Positions 11,937 through 24,034 of a DNA stretch of 64,000 nt are shown one piece after another. This DNA comes from Elysia chlorotica. Taxonomy: Eukaryota; Mollusca; Gastropoda; Plakobranchidae. Each line of letters starts with the position of its first letter. The stretch's first letter is position 1. The stretch lies in contig RQTK01000486.1 in assembly GCA_003991915.1 (NCBI GenBank), forward strand, positions 64,501 through 128,500, given 5' to 3'. Position numbers and translations under genes: made by a program. The notes beneath the pieces are model-generated. The model worked only from the letters and a program-made list of their open reading frames with translations. It was not told where the DNA came from and did not search any database.

Positions 11937-12223
11937 GCCCCAGTCACGAAGGGGGGCGCGGTGGTCCAGGGGTAGAACATCGGGTTTCGACGCAAAAGGT
12001 CCGGAATTCGAATACTGGCTGGTGCGTTCCCTACTGGTTGGGTCGGTGTCAGTATAATGTGACCGGCTGAGACAGAAGTCATAGTATCCCCGCCCTGTCT
12101 CGTGTGTGGCAGCACATAAAATTGTCAGACGTCCGTCTTGGGGCCCGTCCACAATATAGCCTATATAGTGCTGCTGTTGGACGTTAAACCAACCCAACCA
12201 ACCAACCAGCCCCAGTCATGAAG
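11937..12223 (+). mobile_element. Full-length tRNA-derived SINE (family A) with 15-bp target-site duplication
   Basis: The 257-bp body (11952-12208) begins GGGGGCGCGGTGGTCCAGG, where an A-box-like GGTCCAGGGGTAGAAC sits in a tRNA-like head, followed by a B-box-like ATTCGAATAC. A conserved body and an (AACC)n tail follow. Flanks 11937-11951 and 12209-12223 are 'gccccagtcaYgaag' with one mismatch, as expected of a LINE-mobilised insertion. The copy at 50491-50747 has the same length and is about 90% or more identical by eye. Confidence 0.88.
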
Positions 12224-12540
12224 TTTTAGAAGAAATTGGGTGGGAAGAAGGTTGCAACATAAGGAAAACAATAGAAAACTCCCATAAATGCACATTTCAA
12301 AAAAGGGGAAGTAGATGTGTACAAGTAAAAGAAGTATATTTTTTAACACTTAGAGGTTCAGGTAGGCCTAATTTTAGAGTTCTATAATAAAAAAAAATTA
12401 GTAAACTTAGGCTTACAAACATTGTTGATGCTTTATCTCTTTTTTTTTAAAATTAGCGACAGTCCACAACTTGTATGTACCGGTACTTTATATATACTGG
12501 TATATATGCATAACAGCATTATCGGCATCAAGCTAAAAAG

Positions 12541-12968
12541 GAGAAAATGTCATATACATAGGCCTTCTTAGAAAATGTCATATACATAGCCCTATTTAGA
12601 AAATGTCATATACATAGCCCTATTTAGAAAATGTCATATACATGGGCCTATTTAGAAAATGTCATATACATAGGCCTATTTAGAAAATGTCATATACATA
12701 GCCCTATTTAGAAAATGTCATATACATAGCCCTATTTAGAAAATGTCATATACATAGCCCTATTTAGAAAATGTCATATACATAGCCCTATTTAGAAAAT
12801 GTCATATACATAGCCCTATTTAGAAAATGTCATATACATAGCCCTATTTAGAAAATGTCATATACATAGCCCTATTTAGAAAATGTCATTTACATAGCCC
12901 TATTTAGAAAATGTCATATACATAGCCCTATTTAGAAAATGTCATTTACATAGGCCTACTTAGAAAAT
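12541..12968. repeat. 28-bp minisatellite, about 15 copies
   Basis: The unit contains 'tttagaaaatgtcatataca' then 'tagcccta'. Copies are nearly identical, with scattered variants (taggcc, catggg, catttac). It lies about 0.8 kb downstream of the PEN-2 stop codon. Confidence 0.95.
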
Positions 12969-13213
12969 GAAAAAAAAATGAAAAGCAGTGTCAAATTCCT
13001 GAGAATTGAGAAGAGAAAAGAAGAAAATGAATATGAAACCAAAAATTGAACTTTTAGAACCATATAATCCCAAGACCTTACTGTAATGATAGAGACAAGC
13101 CTGACTTAAGTGACATTAACTACATATATATATAAACAAACAAAACTTAGGTTGGTGATTTCCCACAGAATTAATTTGAAGACAACTAGTGCTTATTACA
13201 GTTGTTCAAATGC

Positions 13214-13219
13214 TTTATT
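13214..13219 (-). terminator. Likely PEN-2 polyadenylation signal (AATAAA)
   Basis: Canonical AATAAA on the minus strand, about 525 bp past the PEN-2 stop. In AT-rich DNA such a hexamer also occurs by chance. Confidence 0.45.
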
Positions 13220-13660
13220 TACATAAAGTTTTGTACAAAATATGTACATATACAACGCATTTTCTTCTTCCAAATACCAGTCATAAGAAATCTTTCTAAA
13301 TACATGCAGGCCTAGTGAATTTGTGCATTGTTACAAACACCTACTTTTGTTTAAGCTAATTAATACTAGTTTGAAAAAAGCGAAATTTGACACAAAATCA
13401 TTCTATTACCTATCAGCTATCTTCTTATCTTATCTGTAATATCAATTACCATTGTATAACGAGGATTCTAGACCCCTTACTAGTTAAATGGGTGAACTTG
13501 ACAGTTTTCTCATAGATGTAGGTCTACAGTGTTATGAAGAAACAACTGACAACTACCATCCATCTGTACTATGTAACCTTAGATTTATAGAAAACTTACT
13601 CTATTGTGTTAGTACTGTTAAATAACATACTGAACAATCTCAACTTAAAATTTCCCCAAC

Positions 13661-13670
13661 CCTCTCTCTC

Positions 13671-13716
<46 letters not shown>
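13661..13716. repeat. (TC)n microsatellite
   Basis: About 50 bp of TC with one TATC interruption. It lies in the presumed PEN-2 3' UTR, 25 bp after the stop codon, and reads GA in the transcript. Confidence 0.92.
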
Positions 13717-13719
<3 letters not shown>

Positions 13720-13741
13720 AATACACATTGCATTCTCAAAG

Positions 13742-13881
13742 CTAGGCTCTGCCATGAGGAATGACGATCAAGAGATCATCGCCAACCGTTCCCCAATCCA
13801 CTCGCTTGAGCTGAAAGATTGTTATCCACGTAATGAGGGCAGCCAGCCAAACAACACACCCAATCATCGATCGGATTACGT
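13742..13881 (-). CDS. PSENEN: PEN-2 exon 3 (C-terminus and stop)
   Basis: 140 bp after acceptor CCCTGCAG. The split Tyr codon with exon 2 gives SYVIRSMIG. A hydrophobic segment ([15 protein letters not shown]) precedes QLKRVDWG; the DDLL near the end aligns with the conserved DYLSF region of human PEN-2. Stop TAG at 13744-13742. Confidence 0.93.
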
Positions 13882-14286
13882 CTGCAGGGGAAAAAGAAAA
13901 GTAAAACTGATGATATCATTTGTTTAAATGAATATCCATAAATAATATTCTCATCTTGTTTATTTGTCTCCTAGCAGGTAAAACTTAATTTACTTTTTTT
14001 TAAACTGTTTTGATTAAATTACAGGATCTGAAAGTAGAAGTGAAAAAAAAAAAAACAAGCAAAAAATTAAAATGTTTCTTTTTTAAATGAGTATGAATAA
14101 TATTTACGTCTTGCTTATTTGTCTTCACATAAAAAGTATTTTGTGATTTGAATTTGCAGAGTATTATTTCAATTTATTCAAATATTTCTCATAATAGCAT
14201 CTGAACTTTACAGACTTTTTAAAAACTTTTTGTTAGGCTGCAATTTTGGCCACATATAAAATCACAACTTTTGGAAGAGGCATTTT

Positions 14287-14320
<34 letters not shown>

Positions 14321-15672
14321 GCTGTAATAAGTATCACGATACTATCGTCATTATCATCTTTATTAACAAGCTGTATCATCACTATACTCTAATCCTTACA
14401 ACTCACAAGATTTTATCTGAGCCTGCTCCGTGTACTGAGGCTTCATGAACGCTTCTTTAAAAAACCACACGCTGTTGATGAGCCAGAGAAACGGAAGCAC
14501 AAGGAAGCCGCCAAGATTTTATCTGAGCCTGCTCCGTGTACTGAGGCTTCATGAACGCTTCTTTAAAAAACCACACGCTGTTGATGAGCCAGAGAAACGG
14601 AAGCACAAGGAAGCCGCCTGAGGAAGACACAACCAAAGAGTTTCTTAACAAATTTTGGTCATAAATAAGTTTTAGCTTAAGCCTCTTGATTCCCTAGACC
14701 TAAAATATAGGACTTCAAATATCTCACATAAACCAAAGAGTTTCTTAACAAATTTTGGTAATAAATAAGTTTTGGCATAAGCCTCTTGATTCCCTCTCTA
14801 AAATATAGGACTTCAAATTAATATCTCACATAAACCAAAGAGTTTCTTAACAAATTTTGGTAATAAACAAGTTTTAGCTTAAGCCTCTTGATTCCCTCTC
14901 TAAAATATAGGACTTCAAATTAATATCTCACATAAAACATGATATGCAGTTACCAGCTACCAGTGGTAGTACCACTGAAAAGTCAATGTATGCGTTACCT
15001 TTTAAAAAGCTCAGCTTAAAGTAACTTAAAAGATATTAAAAAATATGCACAAATTGAAAAAATTCGATTCTGCAAACCCCCTCTCAAAGTCAAAAGTTTG
15101 CATTTTAAGAGTTGACAACAACTGATTCATTCTGAAAAGGTTAGATTGATTTCTGAACTTAGCCAGATATTTTCAAATTGTGATAACAAAATTAACATGC
15201 ATTAAAAGTGTGTAGTTGTGTTTTAACCTGTTTCTAACTGCCTTTTAAGAGTAGAACAATTTGGTTGTATCCAGTCAGAGTCGACTGTCTGGAACTAATC
15301 AAGATATCTTAAACATTAGAAGAAGAAATAACAAAAACAAAACAAAAAACGCCCCCACCCCTAATCCCCCGCTTCCAAAAAAAACCCCAGAAACAAACAA
15401 ACAAAAAACCAGTGTATTCAACTTGATGTTTTCCTTCATATTATTAATTAGTAATGTTACTAAAAAATTATACCTCCTTCACATTCAAATGATTTTACTT
15501 TGCTATTCAGAGGCACCTTGGTCTTAGAAACACCATGAACTTCTGCCAGGTTAAAATAGCTTGATGAACAGACACTAAGGGGTTTTCAGGCTCTAGATAG
15601 TAGGTACTCACCCAGATAATATCTGCGGCACATGACCAGTTTTTCTGCATTATTCACTCTGCGAAGATCCAT
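13742..15672 (-). CDS. PSENEN: Presenilin enhancer 2 (gamma-secretase subunit PEN-2); exon 2 duplicated in this sequence
   Basis: PEN-2 is the small membrane subunit of gamma-secretase. It binds presenilin and is needed for its activation. Exon 1 (15672-15612) encodes [20 protein letters not shown]. Exon 2 encodes [20 protein letters not shown] then YTEQAQIKS. Exon 3 (13881-13742) encodes YVIRSMIG, a membrane segment, [13 protein letters not shown] and [12 protein letters not shown]-stop. With one copy of exon 2 (61+105+140 bp) the protein is exactly 101 aa, the length of human PEN-2, and matches it along the whole length. The window, however, carries two head-to-tail copies of exon 2 (106-bp offset). 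Read through both, the frame shifts and stops after QQRVVF. The gene is either disrupted on this haplotype or misassembled. Confidence 0.93.
14291..14320. repeat. (TTA)n microsatellite
   Basis: Ten TTA units in PEN-2 intron 2. Confidence 0.9.
14407..14617 (-). CDS. PSENEN: PEN-2 exon 2 region holding two fused copies of the exon
   Basis: The acceptor CTTCCTCAG (14620-14618) precedes copy A, and the donor GTGAGT (14406-14401) follows copy B. Each copy encodes [20 protein letters not shown] and YTEQAQIK. Between them there is no donor, intron or acceptor: AAATCTT of copy A joins directly to GGCGGC of copy B. One copy is 105 bp and in phase. Two give 211 bp and a premature stop inside copy B. 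Confidence 0.88.
14407..14618. repeat. Perfect 106-bp tandem duplication of an exact exon
   Basis: 14407-14512 and 14513-14618 are identical. The unit equals the 105-bp exon 2 plus one G. Because the bases flanking the exon on both sides are G, the breakpoint is ambiguous by one nucleotide, but it coincides with both splice sites. Confidence 0.95.
14632..14936. repeat. Three tandem copies of a 100-102 bp repeat in PEN-2 intron 1
   Basis: Copies start at 14632, 14732 and 14833 with 'aaccaaagagtttcttaac'. The array begins only 12 bp from the exon 2 splice acceptor. Copies differ by a few substitutions and short indels, so they are older than the exon duplication beside them. Confidence 0.93.
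15612..15672 (-). CDS. PSENEN: PEN-2 exon 1 with start codon
   Basis: The ATG at 15672-15670 gives [20 protein letters not shown], aligning with human [20 protein letters not shown]. Donor G|GTGAGT, phase 1. This start reproduces the family length exactly. Confidence 0.92.
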
Positions 15673-16805
15673 TATGTTACTTCCCTTGGAAAGTTGGTAA
15701 CACACAAAGAAGTCAGCTTCTGTAATTAATCTCAATCTGGGAAGAAACTTCAGGAAGGAAAAAAAAAAGAGATGTCCCGTCATACAAACAGATACTGAAT
15801 AGGGATATATATTTAATTTTACTGTACAAATCAGGCTCAAACAGTCAATGAACTTGCTTGCTTATTTTTAATATTTTGTTGAGGAAGGAGGCGGAATGAA
15901 AATCAAGTGCTACAAAATTGCACTTGAACGAGAAAGATCAATGCAAGACCAATGGCATCCAACCTCTGGAATAAGAAGGAAGTATAGATGACTCATTGAA
16001 TTGCTTCTTGCATATTTTTGCTTAATTCGAGGATTTACAGGCTCCTTTCTTTTATTTCAGCATGTTTACAACAACCAAATAATTATGACATTAATACTAT
16101 TTTTTTTTTTACAAAAGCAGGTGGTTGTGTCTGTATTAGACCAAAAGATAACTTTGCAAATATTTATGAACTCTGTACAGGCTAGACAATCCAATGCATG
16201 GTGCACAAAGAACAGCACTGTGTTTATTCCTATCTGGACCCACAGCCAAGCCACTCCAGCTTTGGCACTCCCCTAACCCTGGCTCTGTTCGCGCGCCGAC
16301 TTAAACGGTATAGCGCTCCCACCTGAGCGCTAACATAAAGTGATAAAGAGGTAGCTCTCTGACCCCAGCATAGCGGACAGCCCATTATTAGTGGGTGACT
16401 TGAGGACGCCTTAAGACGTCATCTTCTCACAGTAAACCTTGTCTTATTCACTTAGGAGTTAGGACTCAATATTTCAATACTAATTTGGGTGTCGATACCT
16501 AATGGGGCATTGAAAATACAGTTTAGTTATTTTGCATATTGCATTTTGTTTGAAAATTAAAAAAAAAAGAATATACCTATATATATGTGTTTTCGTTGCT
16601 ATATAGTAATTGTTTGAACTATGGTTGAAGTAAAAAAAATGATTATTAACAGTTTTGCATGTTTTTACTGGAATTGTGACATTGGAGTGCCAAATAAATA
16701 GGCTAGTTTTAGATCTAGGTCTCTTAGTGCTACATCTATACATGTGGCTATCTTTAGGGTTCTAGGGGTGTGGTACGACTACGAGATAAGGCTATGGTTT
16801 ATGTG
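15673..16805. other. Upstream of PEN-2, no gene seen
   Basis: Probably contains the PEN-2 promoter and 5' UTR, but no distinct promoter element is visible. The sequence near 16280-16440 is less AT-rich but has no readable coding signal. Confidence 0.4.
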
Positions 16806-16857
16806 TGGGTTAGGGTTAGGGATAGGGTTAGGAATAGGTCTATGATTAGGGTTAAGG
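16806..16857 (+). repeat. Degenerate interstitial telomere-like repeat (TTAGGG)
   Basis: About five TTAGGG-type units with substitutions (ATAGGG, GAATAGG, ATTAGGG). TTAGGG is the usual animal telomere unit. The short, degenerate copy suggests chance or an old repair insertion. Confidence 0.55.
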
Positions 16858-17032
16858 GCCATTTAGATTAACAGTTAATTCACCCACAAAGTTTCGGTTG
16901 AACTGCCAAACCTTCTAACTGGGTCACGGTTTGACTAGCACTTTGTCGGCGAGAGAGGATCCGTTTACACTGTCAGTCCATGAACTCAGCTGTTGCTGCT
17001 TTGCGCAAAATTCAAACGTCAACAAAATGGCT

Positions 17033-17357
17033 GGCGCAAGCTACTTGGCTGATTTAGCGGCATTCGTTGCACTTAAAGCTAACAATAAAACGAGAAAGAG
17101 GACCATCTGGGCTAAAAATGGCTTTATAAAAAGTATATACACACACACGAATATTCTCGAACAAATGCGTGCCTATCAAGCAAACTTCAATCTCTGCCAG
17201 AATGTTTCTGTGTGGGTTCGAACCCCGGTCAGAAAATCTGCTAGGTGATAACATTTTGAAGCTTATTTGAGACACACAGTCTCTCTCTCTCTCTTCCTTT
17301 CTCTCTCTCCCCCTCTCTCTTCCTTTCTCTCTCTCCCCCTCTCTCTTCCTTTCCCTC

Positions 17358-17420
<63 letters not shown>

Positions 17421-17475
17421 AGCTACTTGGCTGATTTAGCAGCATTCGTTGTACTTAAACATTTTGAAGCTTATT
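17033..17475 (+). repeat. Duplicated segment flanking CT-rich low-complexity DNA
   Basis: 'gcaagctacttggctgattt' followed by 'agcRgcattcgttgYacttaaa' occurs near 17035 and again near 17418. 'cattttgaagcttatttgag' with 'acacac' occurs near 17251 and again near 17459. A CT tract follows each copy of the second block. The ATG-led frame at 17027 (MAGASYLADLAAF...) overlaps it but has no support as a gene. Confidence 0.7.
17281..17416. repeat. (TC)n / (TCTG)n low-complexity tract
   Basis: TC-rich with CCCC interruptions and a (TCTG) block at about 17357-17385. Confidence 0.93.
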
Positions 17476-17486
17476 TGAGACACACA

Positions 17487-17644
17487 ATCTCTCTCTCTTT
17501 CCTCCTTCTCTCTCTCTCTCTCTCTCTCTCTTTCTTCTCTCTCTCTTTCTTCCTTTCTCTCTCTTTCTTCCTTTCTCTCTCTCCCACTCTCTCTTCCTTT
17601 CTCTCCCTTTCTTCCCCCTTCCCCCCCCCCTCTCTCTCTCTCTC
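17487..17644. repeat. (TC)n/(TTCC)n low-complexity tract
   Basis: Second CT-rich run of about 155 bp, following the second copy of the duplicated segment. Confidence 0.93.
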
Positions 17645-18330
17645 TTGGCCTGGCGAAGGCCTGTTGTGTAGCATCGAAAAGGTAGCAACAAGGATAGCAT
17701 TCGAAAAACACATGACCCGTATATAACATAAGTGTCGTTTATTTGGTAATGTTCGGTAAAATTCAATATACATTGTACTGAAGCATATTTTCTTTTTTAT
17801 TCAACCCAGACATTGTACACAATCTATACTATCAGTAGATGAGCTAGGCCTAGTTTAATTAATCACTATTATTAATGTAGTTCGCTACTGAGTCTGGGGT
17901 GCTAGGTCTATCAACTTCAAGCTACAGTTGAAACCTTCACCCAGTTTCCAAAATACAAGGATGGGCCACGTGGGAAATGGCGAAAAACAAAACAAAATAC
18001 AAAAAGAGTTCAGACTTCGTAATTTGGCATTATTGGGCCCTCGTCGCGTGAAATTTTACTAATTTTGAGTCGCTGATCATGAATATGTTATTTTTTTTAC
18101 GATTCGATTGCTAAAAAACATTTTCATTTACTGAATTTTTTACTCCGCCTAGAGCAGGATCAAAGGCGCCGCCCTGTCATAACCCAAGGTGACACGTGCC
18201 AAAAATACCTATTTTTAAACTAAAACCCAAACCTGAAAATCCAAAGGAATTCAGCCGGTCTGAAAACTAATAGATCTAGATTTACAGTGAGTTATAATGT
18301 GATAGGCTGGGAACTCTAAATACACTTCAG
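17645..18330. other. Intergenic, no gene seen
   Basis: AT-rich with no recognised motif. Confidence 0.45.
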
Positions 18331-18625
18331 ACACCAGTGTTGTGTTCAGGTGCCGAGAGCAGTAGAAATAGCAGCAGAAGTAGTAAGACAAAGAGAAGGT
18401 CTAGATCTTTTCTCTATCAGCAGCCAAGGCAATCCCGTATCCCAAGTAGATTTTATCCACTCAAGATGAAAGACACTCCAAGACTGACTAAATCTACAGC
18501 CCCTAAAACAGCTCACACCACACATCTCTAGGCTAAGGCCTCTAGGCAAGCCTAGCACAACTCACTAACATCACACTTCTCTAGGCTCAGGCATCTAGGC
18601 AACCCTAACACAACTCACAACATAC
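18331..18625 (+). repeat. Dispersed repeat of unknown type, copy 1
   Basis: Begins near 'gtgttcaggtgccgagagca' with AGC/AGA-rich sequence, later 'catcacacttctctaggctc' and 'aactcacaacata'. The order of blocks matches the segment at about 38455-38750. The ends are not defined. Confidence 0.6.
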
Positions 18626-19700
18626 TCATAACACACTTTCACCACAGGAGCAACATAATTTATTCATTTTTAAATAGAGCTATGGTTAGGGTTGGGGATA
18701 TGGATATGGGTGTCTAATTTATTTTGCCAAGGGCATAGTTGTGAAGGAAGGGACTTTTTGAAGTTTTCCTTCGGGATTTCGCCCGTGTGTACCCAGGACA
18801 GGCACAATAAAGGTTAGTGTGCAGTAAACTTATATAAAACAAATTATTTCTATTGAATAGACGCCTTTCCGGGTTTCACCCTTTTATTTAAAAAAAAACG
18901 AACCGTACGCTAAGGCCTAGATTAGATCTATAAGTGTTTCGTCCTATGGAATCGTTGACAAAATTTATTTAGTAATCGGATCGCCCACCCACATCGCCGG
19001 AAATTATGTTTTGTTTATTTCTAGTTGTGAAGGCTAATTAGATCTAGAATCAATATTGAAAGATCTATGCTTTAAAATCAACATTGGGGAGGTTTTGTGT
19101 TTTGGTTTTCCTATCAATGTAACACCACACAGTAGATCCTAAGATTATCTTAAAGAATCAGTAGATGTATAAAAGTTAGCAACATTTTATTTCTTTATAT
19201 AAGCTACTAAATTTTTGGGCCCGACGTTTAAAACCCTTCCTGCACTGTACTGTATACATGTGTATAAAGATAAAGACTTAAAAGAGTACAACTGCTCATC
19301 CCCTAGATTCTACTCTGTAGCCTCATCTAAATTATCTATGCCCGCCTTTTCCAACCATATTCATAGATCTAGATCTAAATCGAGAATCCACAACTCTATT
19401 TACCGATGGTGTTAAAGAAAACTGTAGTGTAATCACTCAAATCAGTGTCAGACAAAGAAGCACTTGTGGTCAAGATTCAGAACAAGAAGAGAGTCGGTCT
19501 TTGGTAAACATCCTGAAATTGTCGCTTTCTAAAGCTAGAATCTAGTCTTGTGATGACTGTTGGTGAATGTTTTTGATTTAAGGTAAACCCACAGATTTAT
19601 AAATAGCACTAGATCGCTCAAACAAAATGGCAGGCCCCTCTTCGTGGCACATCAGCGCGCGAGCTCGCGGTGTCCCTGTGTCGGAGAGGGTGGGCGGACA
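18626..19700. other. Intergenic, no gene seen
   Basis: AT-rich; scattered AGATCT motifs and no coding signal. Confidence 0.45.
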
Positions 19701-19708
19701 GAAAAAAA

Positions 19709-19766
19709 GGGGGGGGGGGGGGGGGGGGGAAAAAAAAAAGGGAGTGTGGGTGGGGGGGGGGGGGGG
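19709..19766. repeat. Poly-G tracts (about 21 and 15 G)
   Basis: Two G runs separated by an A run and GGGAGTGTGGG. They could fold as G-quadruplex on the plus strand and are also prone to sequencing errors. Confidence 0.9.
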
Positions 19767-19877
19767 CAAAAACTACAGATTACGAATACAGTGCAATAGA
19801 TAAATAATAGGAAATAATGACACCGGTGCTCTCTGGAGAGTTTTATTAACTTTAAATGGTGATTTTATAAATATTTT

Positions 19878-19878
<1 letters not shown>

Positions 19879-19972
<94 letters not shown>

Positions 19973-19990
19973 ATTATTATTATTATTATT
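19879..19990. repeat. (ATT)n / (GTT)n microsatellite
   Basis: An ATT run interrupted by a GTT block of about 30 bp at 19942-19971. Confidence 0.95.
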
Positions 19991-20794
19991 GATGCCCGAT
20001 TCGTACACATTCACACGCAACGCGTCTTGGCCATCTTGATGTTTCAAACAGAATGTAAGTTCTATTGATGCTAAATATTATTTTAAAAAAAAATAAAGTG
20101 CTCGATTTTCATTGACTGCTAAATAAGTTAATTAAAACAAAACCCGTTAAATTCATCCCCTGCGTTCGACTGCTTGATCTAGCTGTAACAGCAATGTTAT
20201 GAAGTTGCCTCTTTCAGCTCTGGATGTGCTCATCGTGTAACAATGTTTTGTAACATTATAGGCATAGGCCCGCTACGCCTGCCCTAGTGTTTCATGCCTT
20301 AGCGCATCAAAGGACTGATGCGCATTAACCAAGGCGTCTTGGCGTTAACAGATTGATTTTTATTAATAGAAATATGTGTGCGCGGCTTCCTGCCCCATCT
20401 TTCCTCTCCCCAGTTACATTCAAGTTCTGTCGCGCTGTTTCATCACTGATTGATCTAGTGCTATTTATATATCTATGGATAAAACCTAAATATTTGAGGA
20501 TCGATTTTGCAAGTAATCTGCCATATTCCATAAAATAATCACTGCTCCTTTACGTATCAGAAATACTTTATTCAACTTCAAACAAGGTGTGAGCGTATGA
20601 ATGAAATCCAAATTATAGGATGTATTATAATCAGCCTTTTGTCAAAATATGTCAAAGCAAAGATTGGACACGAGTACCATAATACTCGATTACTATTTAC
20701 GTATGAACTATGAATTGAGAGTGAGTATTTTATAGCCGGTACTGAAAATAAAGTAACCAAACCATGACACAGGATGTTCAGCGTCCACTATCTG

Positions 20795-20882
20795 CAATCT
20801 AATCACTATGTTGTGGACGGGTACCAAGACTAACGTCTGGGAATTTTGCGTGCTGCTACACAGAGACATTGCAGTGATAGTA
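20795..20882 (-). mobile_element. SINE family A body fragment
   Basis: 'ttgtggacgggtaccaagac' and 'gctgctacacagagacattg' match the middle of the full SINE copies in minus orientation. Neither head nor tail is present. Confidence 0.55.
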
Positions 20883-21863
20883 TAAGATAAATCATGTCTT
20901 TTTTATTTGTTTGCTAAAGAAGAATAATTACGTTTAAGCACCTTTGCAGGTTTTATTTTTAAATCATTTGACGCGAGATCTGAATTTAAATTTAAAACTT
21001 TCTTATTTTAAAATCAGTATCCGTTAATGGTAAATGACAAATTAATATTGTTTGACTTACTTTTGCTCTTTAAGTTGAAGTTTATTCATTTCCTGTACTT
21101 ATCAGTCATTCCAAGCAAACTGTTACCTTGACACTTCTTGCAATTTGTTTATGTGAATTTTCATTGTAAACTGTACCTGGCTACTACTAGGTTTTCAAGG
21201 TTACCCCCGTTCCTCTGGGAAACATTGAACATCCTTTATCTGCAGATGCAGACAAAGAAAGCATATCCAAACTAGAACTGTTTTACCTAAATTGATTAAA
21301 TTAATTAGTTCCCTTAATTTGGGGATAAAGACAGGTTACTGATTATAATTATGCTCTTTGGCTGGGTAATACTTTGACCTTAAAAACTGTTCAATATTAC
21401 GCAAGTTTACGGTATTGTGTAGCTCATGATTTATAAGATTAGGTAGCAGTGTGTCTCAATATAAATCAAGCATAATAATTATAATATATGATGTCGATTT
21501 AGCCATAGATAAACCACGGTCCCTAGAAAAAGTCTTGCATCGCCGATCGTGGTTTTTCTATGCTTATTGACATGCTACAAAAGTTACTTAACTCTTGGTA
21601 GAATTTAGCCTTAGAAAAAAAAGCCTGGTCCTTAGAGAACCGTTTACATTGGCAGTCAGTGTTTTACTTTCGGTGAAATGTTATACAAGTTACAAAAGTC
21701 TCGGGGTAATTTAATCTTTTTTTTTTTTAATCCCGCGTGCCTTTTATTTATTTTTTTTTTTCAAATGGTTTTGGGACCCGGTTGGTTATTGTGTCAATTG
21801 TCGTTAGTACTTTTAGGTCTACCGTTAGACTAACTTATTGTGCTATATTTACTCTGTGTAAGA

Positions 21864-22095
<232 letters not shown>

Positions 22096-22277
22096 ACAAA
22101 TGCAGGTTAACGTTTTTGCTTGGGATAATTATTTGGGCTTCTCGTCCGACATGCCTCAGTAGCCCTGAGTTTGATCGACAATCGGCATTATGTGACGGGA
22201 TAATCATAGAGAACATTGTATTAGTTATGGTTATGGTAGGGAAGGGAAATTCTAATTACCCTCAGCACCATAGAGTG

Positions 22278-22427
<150 letters not shown>

Positions 22428-24034
22428 AACCCTATGTCGTTGTCTCCGTCATATGACAGCTTGGCTGTGGAGAGATTGGGTTGTTTGGGGACGGGTTCTT
22501 AGCGCCTTTTTTTTTTAATCTGGGAAAGAGATAATGGATTTGCCAATACGTGTATTGACTTTTATTCCTTTTGACATCCTGTCTTTCCCCCAAAGCTTCC
22601 GTTGTAAAAAAATGTATCATTATCTATTGTATCCGTTTTACATTGGTTTTCTTTCATTTTTGTTGCACTGTTCGTGCTGTACATTGGGGTGAGTGAGGTG
22701 GAAAAAGGGTTGTTCACGCGGCATAGTTTGGTGGGGAAGGAATTGGTGGCCAAAAATTCTAGTGGTTTTACATTTTCGACATTGAACTAATGTCTCTATT
22801 ACATCTAATCTGCAGAGATTCGAACAATATACATTTAAAAGACTGCCACTATTAACTATGACAGAAAGTTTCCTTTTAAAAAGAGTTGGCTTTCAGACTA
22901 TTCCACTGTATTTATCCTGTTCGTATGAAAGGGTATCTCAGCTTGTCTGATATAAAGGCTGGTTTTATGCGCAGAGGCATAGCTTTTGCTCTCATTGCAC
23001 AATTGTGTGAGATTAAATTCCATGTTCCAAAAAATATTTATGTATGAGAATGATTTTTAAGCCAATTTCAATAATTTGAAAATCAAGCACCAGTAGACTT
23101 GAGTGTTCTTTTTAATGCACATGCTATTAACTTTGAACCAATAATGATCTCACACCAGCAAAGTTGTAGAAATATTTTTTGTTTTGTTTCTAGTTTCAAT
23201 AAAAAAAAAATGTGTGTGTTTGTATCATCGTTTCTTTTTGTTTACTTTAAGCTTATGGAAAAAAGAAGGAGAAAAGATTTTTGCATAAAAAAAAATGTCC
23301 TGTTTGCAATGTTTATAGTAATGACGCAATTAACCAATACATGTACAAGAAGAGTTTATGTTGCCTTTTACCCATGAATGTGCGAGTTAAAAATCAACCA
23401 CTGTAATCATTTTCTCAATCAATTTTATTTAATTTCGCCTTTGCTTTATAACTTCAGTTACATAAATAACATAATTTTTAGCTATTAAAACTCGATTTAT
23501 CCGTTTTCCAAATTAAATCAACCCTTCTGTAAGGAAAAACACTTTTCAATTAGCTGTTGCATCTGACCTTTGACCTCTAATACTAATAGTATCTAAAAAT
23601 GTTGAATATAAAAAGTAATTTATTTTTAAATTCATTTCTGTATTTTGAATTACTTTGCAATGGAAAGCTGTGAGAATAAAAAGATTATAAGAAGACGTAT
23701 CCGAGCAACAGAGTGATTCAAAACTTTCAGGACTAAATGCTCAAGGCTGCTGGTCTCTCCCAAAAGTAGGGAAAATATCATTTTTAATTTATTGCTAATA
23801 TTTCCATGTTGTTGTATTAATCAAATTAAAAGTCGTTTTTGTTTACTTCTAGAATCAAATTCAAATTAAGATTTTATCACAGTTCACACAAAAAAAGAAT
23901 GAAGCCTTTCTTTAAATTAGAGGGATTCATATCAGTCAATGAAAACAAAATATCTTGAGCACGACCACATGGGAAAGAAAGAGTCACCTCATAAAGTGTT
24001 GTTTAGCATCCAACATTAGCACTAGAATATAGGC

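Noticed and set aside
12541-12968. CRISPR-like direct repeats
   Set aside because: Units are contiguous with no unique spacers and the DNA is animal nuclear. It is a minisatellite; the same applies to 47686-47862.
17027-17248. ATG-led frame MAGASYLADLAAFVALK as a small gene
   Set aside because: Its 5' part is duplicated at about 17418 next to CT tracts, it has no recognised domain or splice partner, and it looks like repeat sequence.
20290-20340. Short palindrome around gcgcatca...tgatgcgc as a regulatory hairpin
   Set aside because: Arms of only 8 bp with imperfect extension; not distinguishable from chance.
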